A stretch of 64,000 nt of DNA from Planktothrix sp. FACHB-1365. Its GTDB lineage: Bacteria; Cyanobacteriota; Cyanobacteriia; Cyanobacteriales; Microcoleaceae. Position 1 is the first letter of the stretch. The number at the start of each line of letters is the position of its first letter. The notes below the pieces were generated by a model that made no database searches, had not been told where the DNA came from, and was given only the letters and a program-made list of their open reading frames with translations. The stretch is from positions 1 to 64,000 of the forward strand of contig NZ_JACJSC010000023.1 in assembly GCF_014697575.1 (NCBI RefSeq), read 5' to 3'. A program made the position numbers and the translations under genes. Shown piece after piece: positions 38,446-47,217 of this stretch.

Positions 38446-39381
38446 ATGTCAATTCATTCAACATCAGGGCGGTGGCGGTTAGGATTAGGGTTGGCACTAT
38501 TAACAACATTTTTATGGGGAATTTTACCATTAGGGTTAGCAATTATTTTACAAAGTTTAGATGTTTATACCGTTACTTGGTTTCGATTTTTAATTGCTTT
38601 TATCCTATTAGGAGGATATTTAGCCACTCGTCAACAACTCCCTGATATCCAAAAGTGGCGTTCAATGCCTTGGGGATTATTAGCAATTGCCACAATATTT
38701 TTAGCCGCTAACTATGTACTATTTTTACAAGGATTAGCGTTAACTTCCCCGACAAATGCAGAAGTTTTAATTCAACTGTCTCCTGTTTTAATGGGGTTAG
38801 GGGCGATTGTTTTCTTTAAAGAACGTTATACAGGATTACAAGGGTTAGGTTTAGGAGTTCTAACATTAGGTTTTAGTTTATTTTTCCATGAACAATTACG
38901 GATTTTAGTAACCGCATCTGAACGATATTTATTAGGAAGCTTTATTGTGGGAGTTGCATCTATTTGTTGGGCAATTTATGCTTTAGCTCAAAAACAATTA
39001 TTACAACAACTTCCCTCTACTCATATTATGGGGTTTATTTATGGAAGCTGCACCATTTTATATTTACCCGTTGCGACACCAACAGCGATTTTTACTCTCA
39101 CCCCCTTTCAACTATTCATTTTATTTTTTTGCGGACTCAATACATTAATCGCTTACGGTGCTTTTGCCGAATCTTTAGAACATTGGGAAGCATCCAGGGT
39201 GAGTGCAGTTTTAGCCTTAGCCCCAATTATAACATTAATTGCTGTTGATCTAGTTGCCCTATTATTTCCCCTATTAATCAAACCCGAACATTTAACAAAT
39301 TTAGCAATTATAGGAGCAATTTTAGTTGTATTAGGTTCGATGATGATTGCATTAGGAAGAAGAAAAACTGAGGGTGCGTAA
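38446..39381 (+). CDS. EamA/DMT-superfamily transporter
   Basis: The 311-residue protein has about ten membrane helices in two homologous EamA halves (about 15-145 and 160-300). Typical segments are LGLALLTTFLWGILPLGLAI, VYTVTWFRFLIAFILLGGYL and VLAPIITLIA-like LALAPIITLIAVDLVALLF. Substrates of this superfamily are metabolites such as amino acids or nucleotide sugars; this one cannot be specified. It stands alone after ligA. Confidence 0.88.
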   Translation: MSIHSTSGRWRLGLGLALLTTFLWGILPLGLAIILQSLDVYTVTWFRFLIAFILLGGYLATRQQLPDIQKWRSMPWGLLAIATIFLAANYVLFLQGLALTSPTNAEVLIQLSPVLMGLGAIVFFKERYTGLQGLGLGVLTLGFSLFFHEQLRILVTASERYLLGSFIVGVASICWAIYALAQKQLLQQLPSTHIMGFIYGSCTILYLPVATPTAIFTLTPFQLFILFFCGLNTLIAYGAFAESLEHWEASRVSAVLALAPIITLIAVDLVALLFPLLIKPEHLTNLAIIGAILVVLGSMMIALGRRKTEGA

Positions 39382-39482
39382 TTCTATTGAGAGTTTAAGG
39401 GGTTAAAGGTTAACCAACTGAATAATTCATTTCTAAATACAAGGGTTTAGTTTGGGTATTGTCGAAAATTCCAACCTAGACT

Positions 39483-39511
39483 TTGACAGGAACGGCTCAC
39501 ACCCGTATATT
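39483..39511 (+). promoter_or_regulatory. Sigma-70-type promoter for the DUF1997 gene
   Basis: Perfect -35 TTGACA (39,483-39,488), 17-base spacer and TATATT -10 (39,506-39,511), about 70 bases before the ATG. This is the best promoter match seen in the window. Confidence 0.65.
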
Positions 39512-39580
39512 TACTGTAGCGGTTTGAGATGACACAAGGCATCCTGGAAATAGGAAGAAACGCTCGTAGGAGAATAGATC

Positions 39581-40285
39581 ATGCAGTATAATATGGCTGA
39601 ACTTCAACCATCAAGAGCATCATATAATTTGATTGATGATTCTACTGCTCTCCCAAACCCTGAAGACGAAACCCAGACAGCACTGGATTCTCAGGAGTTA
39701 ATGTGGTTTCATAGCCAGTTTGAAGACTGCATGGAAATGTTCGCCGATATGGATACGGTGGCGGAATATTTAGGTCAGCATAGTGGCTGGTTTTGTCGGT
39801 GCGCGTTACCGATGAAAACAGAGCCGTTAGGAAATAATGCTTATGATTTACTGATTGGCAGATTTGGAGCTTTTGGCTATCTGGTGGAAGCGCGAATTGG
39901 ATTAGAATTAGTCCCACCGGATGCTGAGGGGGTTTATCGGATTCGGACAGTTCCCATACCTAATTATACGCCTCCCGGTTATGAGGTCGATTTTCAATCC
40001 ACAATGACATTAGTGGAATTATCCCCAGCAGAATTTTGCGCTGAACGCGGTATTAAATTAAGTGAATGTCCGCCCCAAATTACCGGAGCAAAATGGTGCT
40101 TAGATTTAGCAGTCGGCGTACAATTTCCTAAGTTTATTCGTTCCAAATCTCAATCGTTAATTCAAAAAACTGGGGATACCTTATTAAAAAATATTGTTAA
40201 ACAAGTTTCCCGTCGTCTCAGCGCCAAAACTCAACAAGATTTCCACAGCACGTTGGGAATTCCCTTTCCCAAACAACGGTGTTAA
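39581..40285 (+). CDS. DUF1997 family protein
   Basis: The 234-residue protein carries the DUF1997 region (about 50-200), including VAEYLGQHSGWFCRCALPMKTEPLG and FGYLVEARIGLELVP. The fold is thought to be START/polyketide-cyclase-like, and homologues occur in cyanobacteria and plastids; function is not established. There is no signal peptide or membrane segment. The start has a second ATG five codons on (MAELQPS). It has its own promoter and converges with the HKD-nuclease gene. Confidence 0.82.
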   Translation: MQYNMAELQPSRASYNLIDDSTALPNPEDETQTALDSQELMWFHSQFEDCMEMFADMDTVAEYLGQHSGWFCRCALPMKTEPLGNNAYDLLIGRFGAFGYLVEARIGLELVPPDAEGVYRIRTVPIPNYTPPGYEVDFQSTMTLVELSPAEFCAERGIKLSECPPQITGAKWCLDLAVGVQFPKFIRSKSQSLIQKTGDTLLKNIVKQVSRRLSAKTQQDFHSTLGIPFPKQRC

Positions 40286-40305
40286 GAATTGATTTAAAAG
40301 ATAGA

Positions 40306-40349
40306 AGAAACTAGGTTTTTCACCTGGGTCATTGATTAACCTAGTTTCT
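40306..40349. terminator. Inverted repeat between convergent genes
   Basis: AGAAACTAGGTT and AACCTAGTTTCT form a perfect 12-bp stem with a 20-base loop. On the minus strand the stem is followed by ATCTTTT, so it probably terminates the HKD gene and may serve both directions. Confidence 0.65.
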
Positions 40350-40357
40350 CAGTTAGT

Positions 40358-42028
40358 TTACCAAGTAATGCGATCGCGAATTTTTTCTAATAATTTTGGC
40401 CCAACACCGGACACCTGATCTAAATCTTCGAGGGAAGTAAAGGGTTTTTTCTGTCGAGCCGCTATAATATTTTGAGCTAATTTTGCACCAACTCCGGGTA
40501 AGGTTTCTAATTCCGCTTGGGTTGCTGTATTGAGATTAATTTTAACTCCTGAAGACCCTGAATTTAAAGTTTTTACAGATTGAGAAGAATTAGATTTTAT
40601 AGCAATAGAACCCCCACAGGCTTTTAAATCTTTTTCGACTTTTATTAATAGCCAAGTGGGAATCCCTAAAGCTGAATTTTGATATAATCGTTCAAATTCT
40701 CGCTTAAAATGAGTGGCAACTGTTGTATTATTAATAATTATCAAAGTTTCATCATTTTGAGTATTGGCGGCTTCTGTCCAATTATGGGAACCTGTAATCA
40801 CAATTTTATGATCAATAATTCCAAATTTATGATGTAAGCGATCGCTCGGAGGTAAATTCGGACTTCCTACCGTTGAAATGGGTTGTTTCCAAGGCTTATT
40901 TTCCGCTTCATAACGACATTGATTAACTAAGGAAATTCCCATCATATCCAACCCTTCACTATAGGAACGATAGGCAAAGCTCGGATCAATTAAGCCTTGA
41001 ATTAAGACCTGATTTTGATGTTTATTTTCTAAAGTATTGACAATTTTTTGTTCTGAAAATACAAACAAAGCAAAATCAAAAGATTGTTGAGCTTTCTGTA
41101 ATTCTTGTTGAATTAAACCATTGGTACTGTTTTGCCAAGGTTGTTTTTGAGAAGTCGGAGAAAATTGGATGGTTACAGGAGTATTCCCGACTAAAATTGT
41201 TTGATGACCTCGAAAAGGTTTATTAATCCCAAATAAACTATCCTTTTTTTTCCCAACCCCATCCCCCCACATTAAATTAAATTCTTGAGTCACTAATTTA
41301 GCTAATTTTGAACTTTCAATTTTTAATAAATTATTAGCATTTCCTGTACTTTCTAAGGTTTTAAAATCTCCATGAACATCACTGGTTGTCCAATTAGCAG
41401 ACGTAATAATGACATTCTTTCCATCAACAACCATAAATTTATGGTGCATTAACCCTGACCCTTTAGAGCCATCTTCCCTATCATCAACAATCGGAATTCC
41501 GGCATTTTCTAATAACATTAAAGCATCTCGTTGCTGACTTTCCTCCGAGCTAACTTTTCCATCCTGATTAATATCTGCTAGTAATCTAAACTCCTGATAG
41601 CGTTCCTGCTCCCGTTCAGCTAACTGCTGAATATCTGCGGCTGTCAATTGACTCCAAGGACGACGATAAGTATTTTCTACAATAACTCGGATCTTCACCC
41701 CAGCTTGATGACGTTCCACTAACGCTTGAGCTATATTCGGTAAACGAAATTCTTGAACCGCCACATCAATAGTTGATGTTCCTTGATGAATTGTATCAAT
41801 AATAACTTGTTCTAAATTATCGCCAAACCGGAAAGATTGACGATAGGGTTCTGGATAAACAGAAGCTTCAGAATGATTAAAATAAACTTGAATTAAAGCA
41901 TCTTGTTCTAAAGAATCTAAACGAGGTTTTAAAACAGACGGGGAAGAGGTTTTCACACAAGCACCCAGACCCCCGGCCCATAAGAGCGTTAACCCTAAGC
42001 GCAGCAAAATTTGACTTAATTTATTCAC
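40358..42028 (-). CDS. Secreted double-HKD (phospholipase D/nuclease-like) lipoprotein with ComEA-like HhH tail
   Basis: The 556-residue protein starts with a lipoprotein signal (LGLTLLWAGGLGAC, lipobox LGAC). Two phospholipase-D superfamily domains each carry an HxK(x)4D motif: HHKFMVVDGKNVIITSAN (about 197) and HHKFGIIDHKIVITGSHN (about 395). An EF-hand-like loop DINQDGKVSSEE lies at about 150-162 within the first. The last 60 residues are a helix-hairpin-helix pair, NLNTATQAELETLPGVGAK...VSGVGPKLLEKI, as in ComEA, which binds DNA. Together this suggests an envelope-anchored, calcium-linked nuclease or DNA-handling enzyme. Substrate is not proven; phospholipase activity is the alternative. 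Confidence 0.85.
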   Translation of the reverse strand: MNKLSQILLRLGLTLLWAGGLGACVKTSSPSVLKPRLDSLEQDALIQVYFNHSEASVYPEPYRQSFRFGDNLEQVIIDTIHQGTSTIDVAVQEFRLPNIAQALVERHQAGVKIRVIVENTYRRPWSQLTAADIQQLAEREQERYQEFRLLADINQDGKVSSEESQQRDALMLLENAGIPIVDDREDGSKGSGLMHHKFMVVDGKNVIITSANWTTSDVHGDFKTLESTGNANNLLKIESSKLAKLVTQEFNLMWGDGVGKKKDSLFGINKPFRGHQTILVGNTPVTIQFSPTSQKQPWQNSTNGLIQQELQKAQQSFDFALFVFSEQKIVNTLENKHQNQVLIQGLIDPSFAYRSYSEGLDMMGISLVNQCRYEAENKPWKQPISTVGSPNLPPSDRLHHKFGIIDHKIVITGSHNWTEAANTQNDETLIIINNTTVATHFKREFERLYQNSALGIPTWLLIKVEKDLKACGGSIAIKSNSSQSVKTLNSGSSGVKINLNTATQAELETLPGVGAKLAQNIIAARQKKPFTSLEDLDQVSGVGPKLLEKIRDRITW

Positions 42029-42185
42029 CGATCAATAAAAATTAAATTGATTCTATTAACAGTTTGGCAGCAACAGGAGCGACAAACAAGGGATGAATCC
42101 CAGTTCACCGAAGGGGTGAGGGAACCAGGAGTTGCTAACGGGTAACGGTTGACTTACTCCTGCCTCCTGATTCAGGTAATCTATT

Positions 42186-43481
42186 ATTGACACTCCCCCA
42201 TCAAACTTACGTTGTGACGGGGGATTCTTGTTTCACAAAAGAATGCTTTTTAATGCAAGCATTAACGAGTCTTACACCTTCTCCGCAAGCTTTAATTCCT
42301 GCGTGTCCCGCAGTATTTGTTGACAGTATTCTTATCCCTTCTTCACGGATATTCCTTGCTGCGTTTTCATCTCTATCATGATGGGTTTGGCAATTCAGAC
42401 AAATCCAGTCACGAACACTTAAATTCAAGGAATCATTTTTGAATTGGCAGCAATTACAAAGTTTTGTGCTAGGGAAAAATCTATCAACTTCAACCAACTT
42501 TCCCCCTTCTCTTTCCAGTTTGTAGCTCAAGAAATTAATTAGCATTCCAAAACCTGCATCTAATACAGATTTTGCCAATTTGGTACGAGCTAACCCTTTG
42601 ATACAAAGGTTTTCTACTACAATGACTTGGTTCTCATCAACTAACTTTCGAGAGAGTTTATGGAGGAAGTCAACTCTTGTATTCGCTATTTTCTCATGAA
42701 CCTTAGCAACTCTTTTGACTTGCTTCTTCCGGTTGTTAGAGCCTTTTGTTTTTCGAGATAAAACCCGTTGTTTCCATTTTAATCGCTTGGCATATTTTCT
42801 CGTGGGTTTAATTGGGTCAACCTTGGTACAAGTTTCACCATCAAACACTGTCACCAGACTTTTTAACCCTAAATCGATTCCTGAAATTTTTCCGGTTTTA
42901 TTGGGAATTAAATTATTGGTTTCAAATAAAATAGCAGCAAAATATTTATCTGTAATGGTTTTGGAAACCGTAACAGATTTTATTTTGTCGCCAATTATTT
43001 TTGGGAACTTGGCTTTAACAATCCCTAATTTGGGAAGTTTTAAACCGTTCCCTTTAATTGAACAACTTTCAGGATAACGAATGGATTGTTTTTTATGTTT
43101 GCTTTTGAATTGAGGAAATCTAGCTCTTTTTTGGAAGAAGTTCTTAAAAGCTGACTCTAAATTCTTTAAAGATTGTTGTAATGTCGCAGCAGTAGCCTCT
43201 TGCAAAAACAAGTAATCAGGTAACTTTTTGAGTTGGGTTAAATCCTTAGCCATGTCGCAATAACTCAACCCTTTTCCTGTTTCTTTGTACTGATTATTGG
43301 TTTTTTCCAAGTAATGATTCCAAACGAACCTGCAACAGCCAAAGTTTTTAACCAAAGCTGTTTCCTGTTCTTTGTTTGGGTATATCCTAACTCGGAGAAC
43401 GTCTAACATTGCCGCTACATATTGTTTTTGAAAACCTTCTAGTATTATAATATTTTTGTCGCTAGTTGTGGGGGTGTCACT
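42186..43481 (-). mobile_element. Solo TnpB element (IS200/IS605 type), approximate boundaries
   Basis: The right side shows TTGACACTCCCCCATC then a GACGGGGG arm, and the left side GTGGGGGTGTCACTG. The two ends therefore carry matching CCCCC-to-GTGTCA sequence in opposite orientation around the TnpB gene. No TnpA is present. The exact ends cannot be set without an empty-site comparison. Confidence 0.55.
42207..43409 (-). CDS. tnpB: TnpB (IS200/IS605 family OrfB), second complete copy
   Basis: The 400-residue TnpB starts MLDVLRVRIYPNKEQETALVK. RuvC motifs are complete: GIDLGLKSLV, VVENLCIKG and HHDRDENAARN; the zinc ribbon is CNCC...CLNC. It differs strongly from the copy at 24,050, so it is a separate lineage, not a local duplicate. 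The frame continues upstream to 43,490, but that part crosses the element end and is not conserved. It is inserted between the HKD lipoprotein and the DUF7682-like gene. Its last residues overlap the hairpin region that should encode the guide RNA scaffold. Confidence 0.92.
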   Translation of the reverse strand: MLDVLRVRIYPNKEQETALVKNFGCCRFVWNHYLEKTNNQYKETGKGLSYCDMAKDLTQLKKLPDYLFLQEATAATLQQSLKNLESAFKNFFQKRARFPQFKSKHKKQSIRYPESCSIKGNGLKLPKLGIVKAKFPKIIGDKIKSVTVSKTITDKYFAAILFETNNLIPNKTGKISGIDLGLKSLVTVFDGETCTKVDPIKPTRKYAKRLKWKQRVLSRKTKGSNNRKKQVKRVAKVHEKIANTRVDFLHKLSRKLVDENQVIVVENLCIKGLARTKLAKSVLDAGFGMLINFLSYKLEREGGKLVEVDRFFPSTKLCNCCQFKNDSLNLSVRDWICLNCQTHHDRDENAARNIREEGIRILSTNTAGHAGIKACGEGVRLVNACIKKHSFVKQESPVTT

Positions 43482-43764
43482 GTTCAGCAATTAAAAAAAT
43501 ATGTTGAACAATAGGCAGCTCCAAAAAATTAAATTGTATTCGCTACCGCTCATGTTTTTTAAATGTCCCGTGATTCATCTCGGACACTAAAGCCTAACGG
43601 CTGTGGCGGGAGTCCTCTCACGACATTTAAGATAGGGGGGAGATTAACTTAATTTTTGCCAAGCTACCGAGTTAAAAGGATGTTTCACTTTTTAACGGTC
43701 TGTCAGCGCTGTAAGCACTCGCTCAGGGCTTATCAGCGCGGGTAATAACCCTCACTGCTGTATT
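43410..43764. other. Region upstream of the second TnpB gene
   Basis: About 355 bases without a gene. It holds the TnpB left end with a TATAAT on the minus strand near 43,447, and an imperfect inverted repeat at 43,561-43,628 (AAATGTCCCGTGA against TCACGACATTT) whose loop includes GCCTAACGGC. The rest is unassigned. Confidence 0.5.
43561..43628. repeat. Imperfect inverted repeat
   Basis: AAATGTCCCGTGA pairs with TCACGACATTT with a small bulge, enclosing a GC-rich loop. It may be a short mobile palindrome or an IS200-type end remnant. Confidence 0.4.
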
Positions 43765-44166
43765 ATGCCAAAACGAAAGAGGACATTTCCCTGTGGCCAT
43801 AAAGGATATGGGAAACTTTGTCATCGTTGTAATCAACAAGAAGTGACACAAGATTCCCACAGTCAGGCTATGGAGGACAAACGAACTAAAAAACTAGAAT
43901 GGGAAGCCTCCTTTGCTCAGGATATTATTGACCTGAGAGGCTTACCGGATTATGTCGTGATTAAAGCCAGGGCCATTATTGCTGGCTTAAATGACCAGAA
44001 AAGTTATCGAGACTTTGGGGGGAAGCGACTTCGCCATAATCGGTTTATTATCAGTATTCCCGTAACGCGGAATTATCGAATGCTTTGTCAAGATAGTGGT
44101 ACTTTCCTCGTTCCCCAGAAAGTTCTTTCCCATGAAGATTACAACGTTTGTAAACCGGGAGATTAA
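43765..44166 (+). CDS. Small zinc-binding protein (DUF7682-like) with RelE/ParE-like tail
   Basis: The 133-residue protein starts MPKRKRTFPCGHKGYGKLCHRC, a Cys/His cluster (C10, H12, C19, C22) suited to binding one zinc, as in a cyanobacterial family I recall as DUF7682. The remainder (about 50-130) has the rhythm of a RelE/ParE toxin: a helix pair with LPDYVVIKARAIIAGL, then GKRLRHNRFIISIPVTRNYRMLCQ and a final KVLSHEDYN. No antitoxin gene adjoins it. The toxin-like reading is inference and could be wrong. It is followed by the cysteine desulfurase gene. Confidence 0.75.
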   Translation: MPKRKRTFPCGHKGYGKLCHRCNQQEVTQDSHSQAMEDKRTKKLEWEASFAQDIIDLRGLPDYVVIKARAIIAGLNDQKSYRDFGGKRLRHNRFIISIPVTRNYRMLCQDSGTFLVPQKVLSHEDYNVCKPGD

Positions 44167-44236
44167 ATCGCTAAAATCCTAACCCGTTGATTGTTTTCCT
44201 TGATAACAAAACTTAACTTTTGATTGAGAAACATCC

Positions 44237-45412
44237 ATGCAAATTTATCTCGACTATAGTGCAACCACTCCTCCCCATGCTGAAGTAATTACCCTAATGC
44301 AAAGGGTGATGGCTCAACAGTGGGGAAATCCTTCTAGTCTTCATGAGTGGGGTCAAAGAGCCGCAACGATTTTAGAACGATCTCGAATACAAGTGGCTCA
44401 TCTGATTAATGCTCCACCGGAATCAATTATTTTTACTTCCGGGGGAACAGAAGCGGACAATTTAGCTATTTTAGGGGTAGCCCGTCAATATTCTCAACCC
44501 CAACATTTGATTATTTCTGCGGTGGAACATTCAGCTATTGCGGAACCCGTGCGAATGCTGGAACACTGGGGATGGGAAGTCACCCGATTACCCGTAGACT
44601 GTCGCGGACGCATTCACCCGTTGGACTTACAAGCCGCTATTCAACCGAATACGGTGTTAGTGTCGGTTATTTATGGTCAAAGTGAAGTAGGAACACTGCA
44701 ACCGATTGAAATCTTAGGTAAAATAGCCCATTCCCAGGGGATTTTATTCCATACCGACGCGGTACAGGTAGCCGGACGTTTACCCTTAGATGTCCAGCAG
44801 TTACCTGTTGATTTATTATCCCTATCCAGTCATAAATTGTATGGCCCCCAAGGAGCCGGAGCCTTATATGTTCGGGATACAGTGACGTTAACGCCGTTGT
44901 TAGGTGGAGGCGGACAGGAATTTCAATTGCGTTCAGGGACGCAGGGGGTTCCCACTATTGCAGGATTTGGGTTAGCCTGCGAATTAGCCGCCCAGGAAAT
45001 GGCCACGGAAACCCCTCGGTTAATGGGATTACGAGATCGCTTATTTGACTTATTGGCTGATGTGCCCTATTTATTACCCACAGGCGATCGCTTAAATCGT
45101 TTACCCCATCACGTCAGTTTCTCTGTTATTCCCCCAAAACATATTAATCCTGCAACCCTAACCGGAAAAACCCTGGTTCGTCAACTGAATTTAGCCGGAA
45201 TTGGGATTAGTGCAGGTTCGGCTTGTAGCAGTGGTAAACTCAGTCCCAGTCCGATTTTATTAGCGATGGGATATGACGAAACGACGGCTTTAGGGGGAAT
45301 TCGGTTTACCTTGGGACGGGATACCACCGAAGCAGATATTGATTGGACAGCAATGGTTCTCAAACAAGTCCTCAACCGTTTAATTCCCTGTGTCGCATTA
45401 GCACGATGTTAG
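44237..45412 (+). CDS. Cysteine desulfurase (NifS/IscS type)
   Basis: The 391-residue PLP enzyme liberates sulfur from cysteine for Fe-S clusters, thiamine or tRNA thiolation. Motifs: YLDYSATTPPHAEV at the start, FTSGGTEADNLAI, HTDAVQVAGRLPLDV, the PLP lysine in SSHKLYGPQGAGAL and the catalytic cysteine in SAGSACSSGKLSPSP. The short active-loop form is IscS/NifS class (group I). No nif or isc genes are nearby. A strong palindrome follows it. Confidence 0.93.
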   Translation: MQIYLDYSATTPPHAEVITLMQRVMAQQWGNPSSLHEWGQRAATILERSRIQVAHLINAPPESIIFTSGGTEADNLAILGVARQYSQPQHLIISAVEHSAIAEPVRMLEHWGWEVTRLPVDCRGRIHPLDLQAAIQPNTVLVSVIYGQSEVGTLQPIEILGKIAHSQGILFHTDAVQVAGRLPLDVQQLPVDLLSLSSHKLYGPQGAGALYVRDTVTLTPLLGGGGQEFQLRSGTQGVPTIAGFGLACELAAQEMATETPRLMGLRDRLFDLLADVPYLLPTGDRLNRLPHHVSFSVIPPKHINPATLTGKTLVRQLNLAGIGISAGSACSSGKLSPSPILLAMGYDETTALGGIRFTLGRDTTEADIDWTAMVLKQVLNRLIPCVALARC

Positions 45413-45448
45413 GAGACTTCTACATAGCCTGAAGATCTCCCCTAACCT

Positions 45449-45484
45449 CCCTGTAGAGACGTTGCATGCAACGTCTCTACAGGG
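45449..45484. repeat. Perfect 36-base palindrome
   Basis: CCCTGTAGAGACGTTGCA, less its first base, mirrors itself around GCATGC to give a perfect hairpin or cruciform with no loop. The TGTAGAGACGTTGCATGCAA motif is a recurrent interspersed repeat in cyanobacteria. It may end transcription of the desulfurase gene, though no T-run follows. Confidence 0.9.
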
Positions 45485-45502
45485 GAGAACTGGAAGTTCC
45501 AA

Positions 45503-45535
45503 GTCCCCCTTAAAAAGGGAGATTTAGGGGGATCA
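45503..45535. repeat. CCCCCTTAAAAAGGG-type interspersed repeat
   Basis: TCCCCCTTAAAAAGGGAG followed by ATTTAGGGGGATC. CCCTT pairs with AAGGG, and CCCCC can also pair with GGGGG. This is another familiar cyanobacterial intergenic repeat, 18 bases after the 36-base palindrome. Confidence 0.65.
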
Positions 45536-45581
45536 AACCCATTTTTTTAAACCCTAGTTAATCATTAGTTCATTTAAAATT

Positions 45582-46325
45582 ATGTCGGAATTACCTAACA
45601 GTTTAGAAGAAGCAATTGAACAAGCTAAACAAGCAACAAAAGCGGCATTAGCTGATGGTTGTAAATTAATTCAAGTTGAATTAGTGTTTCCAGAAATTGA
45701 ACTACAAGCTCAATCTATTGCTCAAGAATTTATTCCGGCGATAGAAGAACCGAATCATCAATTAGTAGTATTGTTCCCCGATACTGGTGCCGCAGCCTTA
45801 GCTCGTCGGGACTGGGGAAAAACCTCTTTTCGGGTGACAGATTTAGGAACATCCCGTTCTCCGGTTGAAACCCGCTTAGAACCCGAAGATCAGCAGTTTT
45901 TAGTCGTATCTCCGTCTGCGGTGGAAGTGGCACAGGTGGAAAAATTGTCCCAATTAGCCGGAAATCGCCCCGTAATTTTACTGAATCCAAAGCTTGAAGA
46001 TATTGCTATTATAGGAATAGGATATGCTGCTCGTCAGTTACGCGAACGGTTTATCAAGACCATTGAGTCTTGCTATTACCTCAAAGCCTTAGAAGGTGCT
46101 GCGCTCAGACGTTGTTATCCTTCAATGTGGGAAGTTTGGTTAGAAATTGATGGGCAGTACCAGTTGATCACTGAGCAGCCGACAAAACCCGTCGGCGATG
46201 AACTGGATTTAATTCTGGCACAGGTGACTCAAGAAAGTGATGAGTCAGTGGCACAACCTGTCCAACGGCCCAAAAAAGGTGTTTTGTCTGGACTTCAGAA
46301 TTTTATTCGCGCCTTAAGCCGATGA
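45582..46325 (+). CDS. DUF1995 family protein
   Basis: The 247-residue protein has the DUF1995 domain (about 1-225): LPNSLEEAIEQAKQATKAALADGCKLIQVEL, VLFPDTGAAALARRDWG and the C-terminal CYYLKALEGAALRRCYPSMWEVW. The domain is shared with plant LPA3-type proteins that assist photosystem II, but function here is unproven. It is soluble with no signal peptide. A phosphoesterase gene follows 45 bases later on the same strand. Confidence 0.86.
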   Translation: MSELPNSLEEAIEQAKQATKAALADGCKLIQVELVFPEIELQAQSIAQEFIPAIEEPNHQLVVLFPDTGAAALARRDWGKTSFRVTDLGTSRSPVETRLEPEDQQFLVVSPSAVEVAQVEKLSQLAGNRPVILLNPKLEDIAIIGIGYAARQLRERFIKTIESCYYLKALEGAALRRCYPSMWEVWLEIDGQYQLITEQPTKPVGDELDLILAQVTQESDESVAQPVQRPKKGVLSGLQNFIRALSR

Positions 46326-46370
46326 GTCCTGTTCCTACGAACACCCTCTAACGTGTGCAAGTGAATCAAA

Positions 46371-47126
46371 ATGCTGACTCGACGCATTGTTATTGGTGAC
46401 GTACATGGGCATTATGACGGGCTAATGACCCTTTTAGGGCGTATTGCTCCGGGTGCAAATGATCAAGTGTATTTTTTGGGGGATTTAATTGATCGTGGCC
46501 CCAAAAGTGCCCAGGTAGTTGAATTCGTTAAAAATAGCCCGTATCATTGTTTAAGGGGCAACCATGAACAATTGATGTTAAATGCTCTCCCGGAGGAGGG
46601 GAAAAATCCTCAAGCTTGGCAAGCATGGTTGTACAGTGGCGGTATGACGACCATTACCAGTTATCAAGATTTAGGGATTATTCCCAGAGATCATATTCAC
46701 TGGATGGCGTCTTTACCTTTATATTTCGATTTAGGGGATGTTTGGTTGGTTCATGCGGGTGTTCATCCCCAAATGACCATTAAAGAACAAAATGAAGCGG
46801 AATTTTGTTGGATACGGCGAGAATTTCATAATATCCCTAAACCCTATTTTGCCAATAAATTAATTATTATCGGTCATACCATTACGTTTACTTTTGATGG
46901 CATTGAACCGGGACAATTAGTTCAAGGTCAGGGGTGGTTAGGAATTGATACGGGGGTTTACCATGCCAGAAGTGGCTGGTTAACCGGATTTGATATTACG
47001 AATAAAAAAGTGTATCAGGTGAATGTTCTGCATAATAATCAAATTCGGATTTTATCTTTAAATCGGGCTGTTGTCCATTTGAAACCGCCTTCTTTATTAG
47101 CTAGATTGAGTTATGTTAGACCTTAA
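46371..47126 (+). CDS. Metallophosphoesterase, Ser/Thr protein phosphatase type
   Basis: The 251-residue enzyme has the PPP-family metal motifs GDVHGHYDGL (about 7-16), GDLIDRGP (about 37-44) and LRGNHEQ (about 63), plus later His residues in VHAGVHP and IGHT. This resembles bacterial PrpA/ApaH-like phosphatases. Protein dephosphorylation or Ap4A hydrolysis are the main options. It is probably cotranscribed with the DUF1995 gene. Confidence 0.9.
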   Translation: MLTRRIVIGDVHGHYDGLMTLLGRIAPGANDQVYFLGDLIDRGPKSAQVVEFVKNSPYHCLRGNHEQLMLNALPEEGKNPQAWQAWLYSGGMTTITSYQDLGIIPRDHIHWMASLPLYFDLGDVWLVHAGVHPQMTIKEQNEAEFCWIRREFHNIPKPYFANKLIIIGHTITFTFDGIEPGQLVQGQGWLGIDTGVYHARSGWLTGFDITNKKVYQVNVLHNNQIRILSLNRAVVHLKPPSLLARLSYVRP

Positions 47127-47180
47127 ATCAGTTATCAGTTATCAAGTATCCGCATTATCAGTTATCAGTTTAAGATAGAT
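47127..47180. repeat. Degenerate ATCAGTT heptamer repeats
   Basis: Two blocks of ATCAGTT/ATCAAGT units lie between the phosphatase and the hydrolase gene, at the start of a convergent intergenic region. Confidence 0.55.
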
Positions 47181-47217
47181 TAAAATTCGTGAAATCCTCT
47201 TAAATCCGTGGTTCCCA

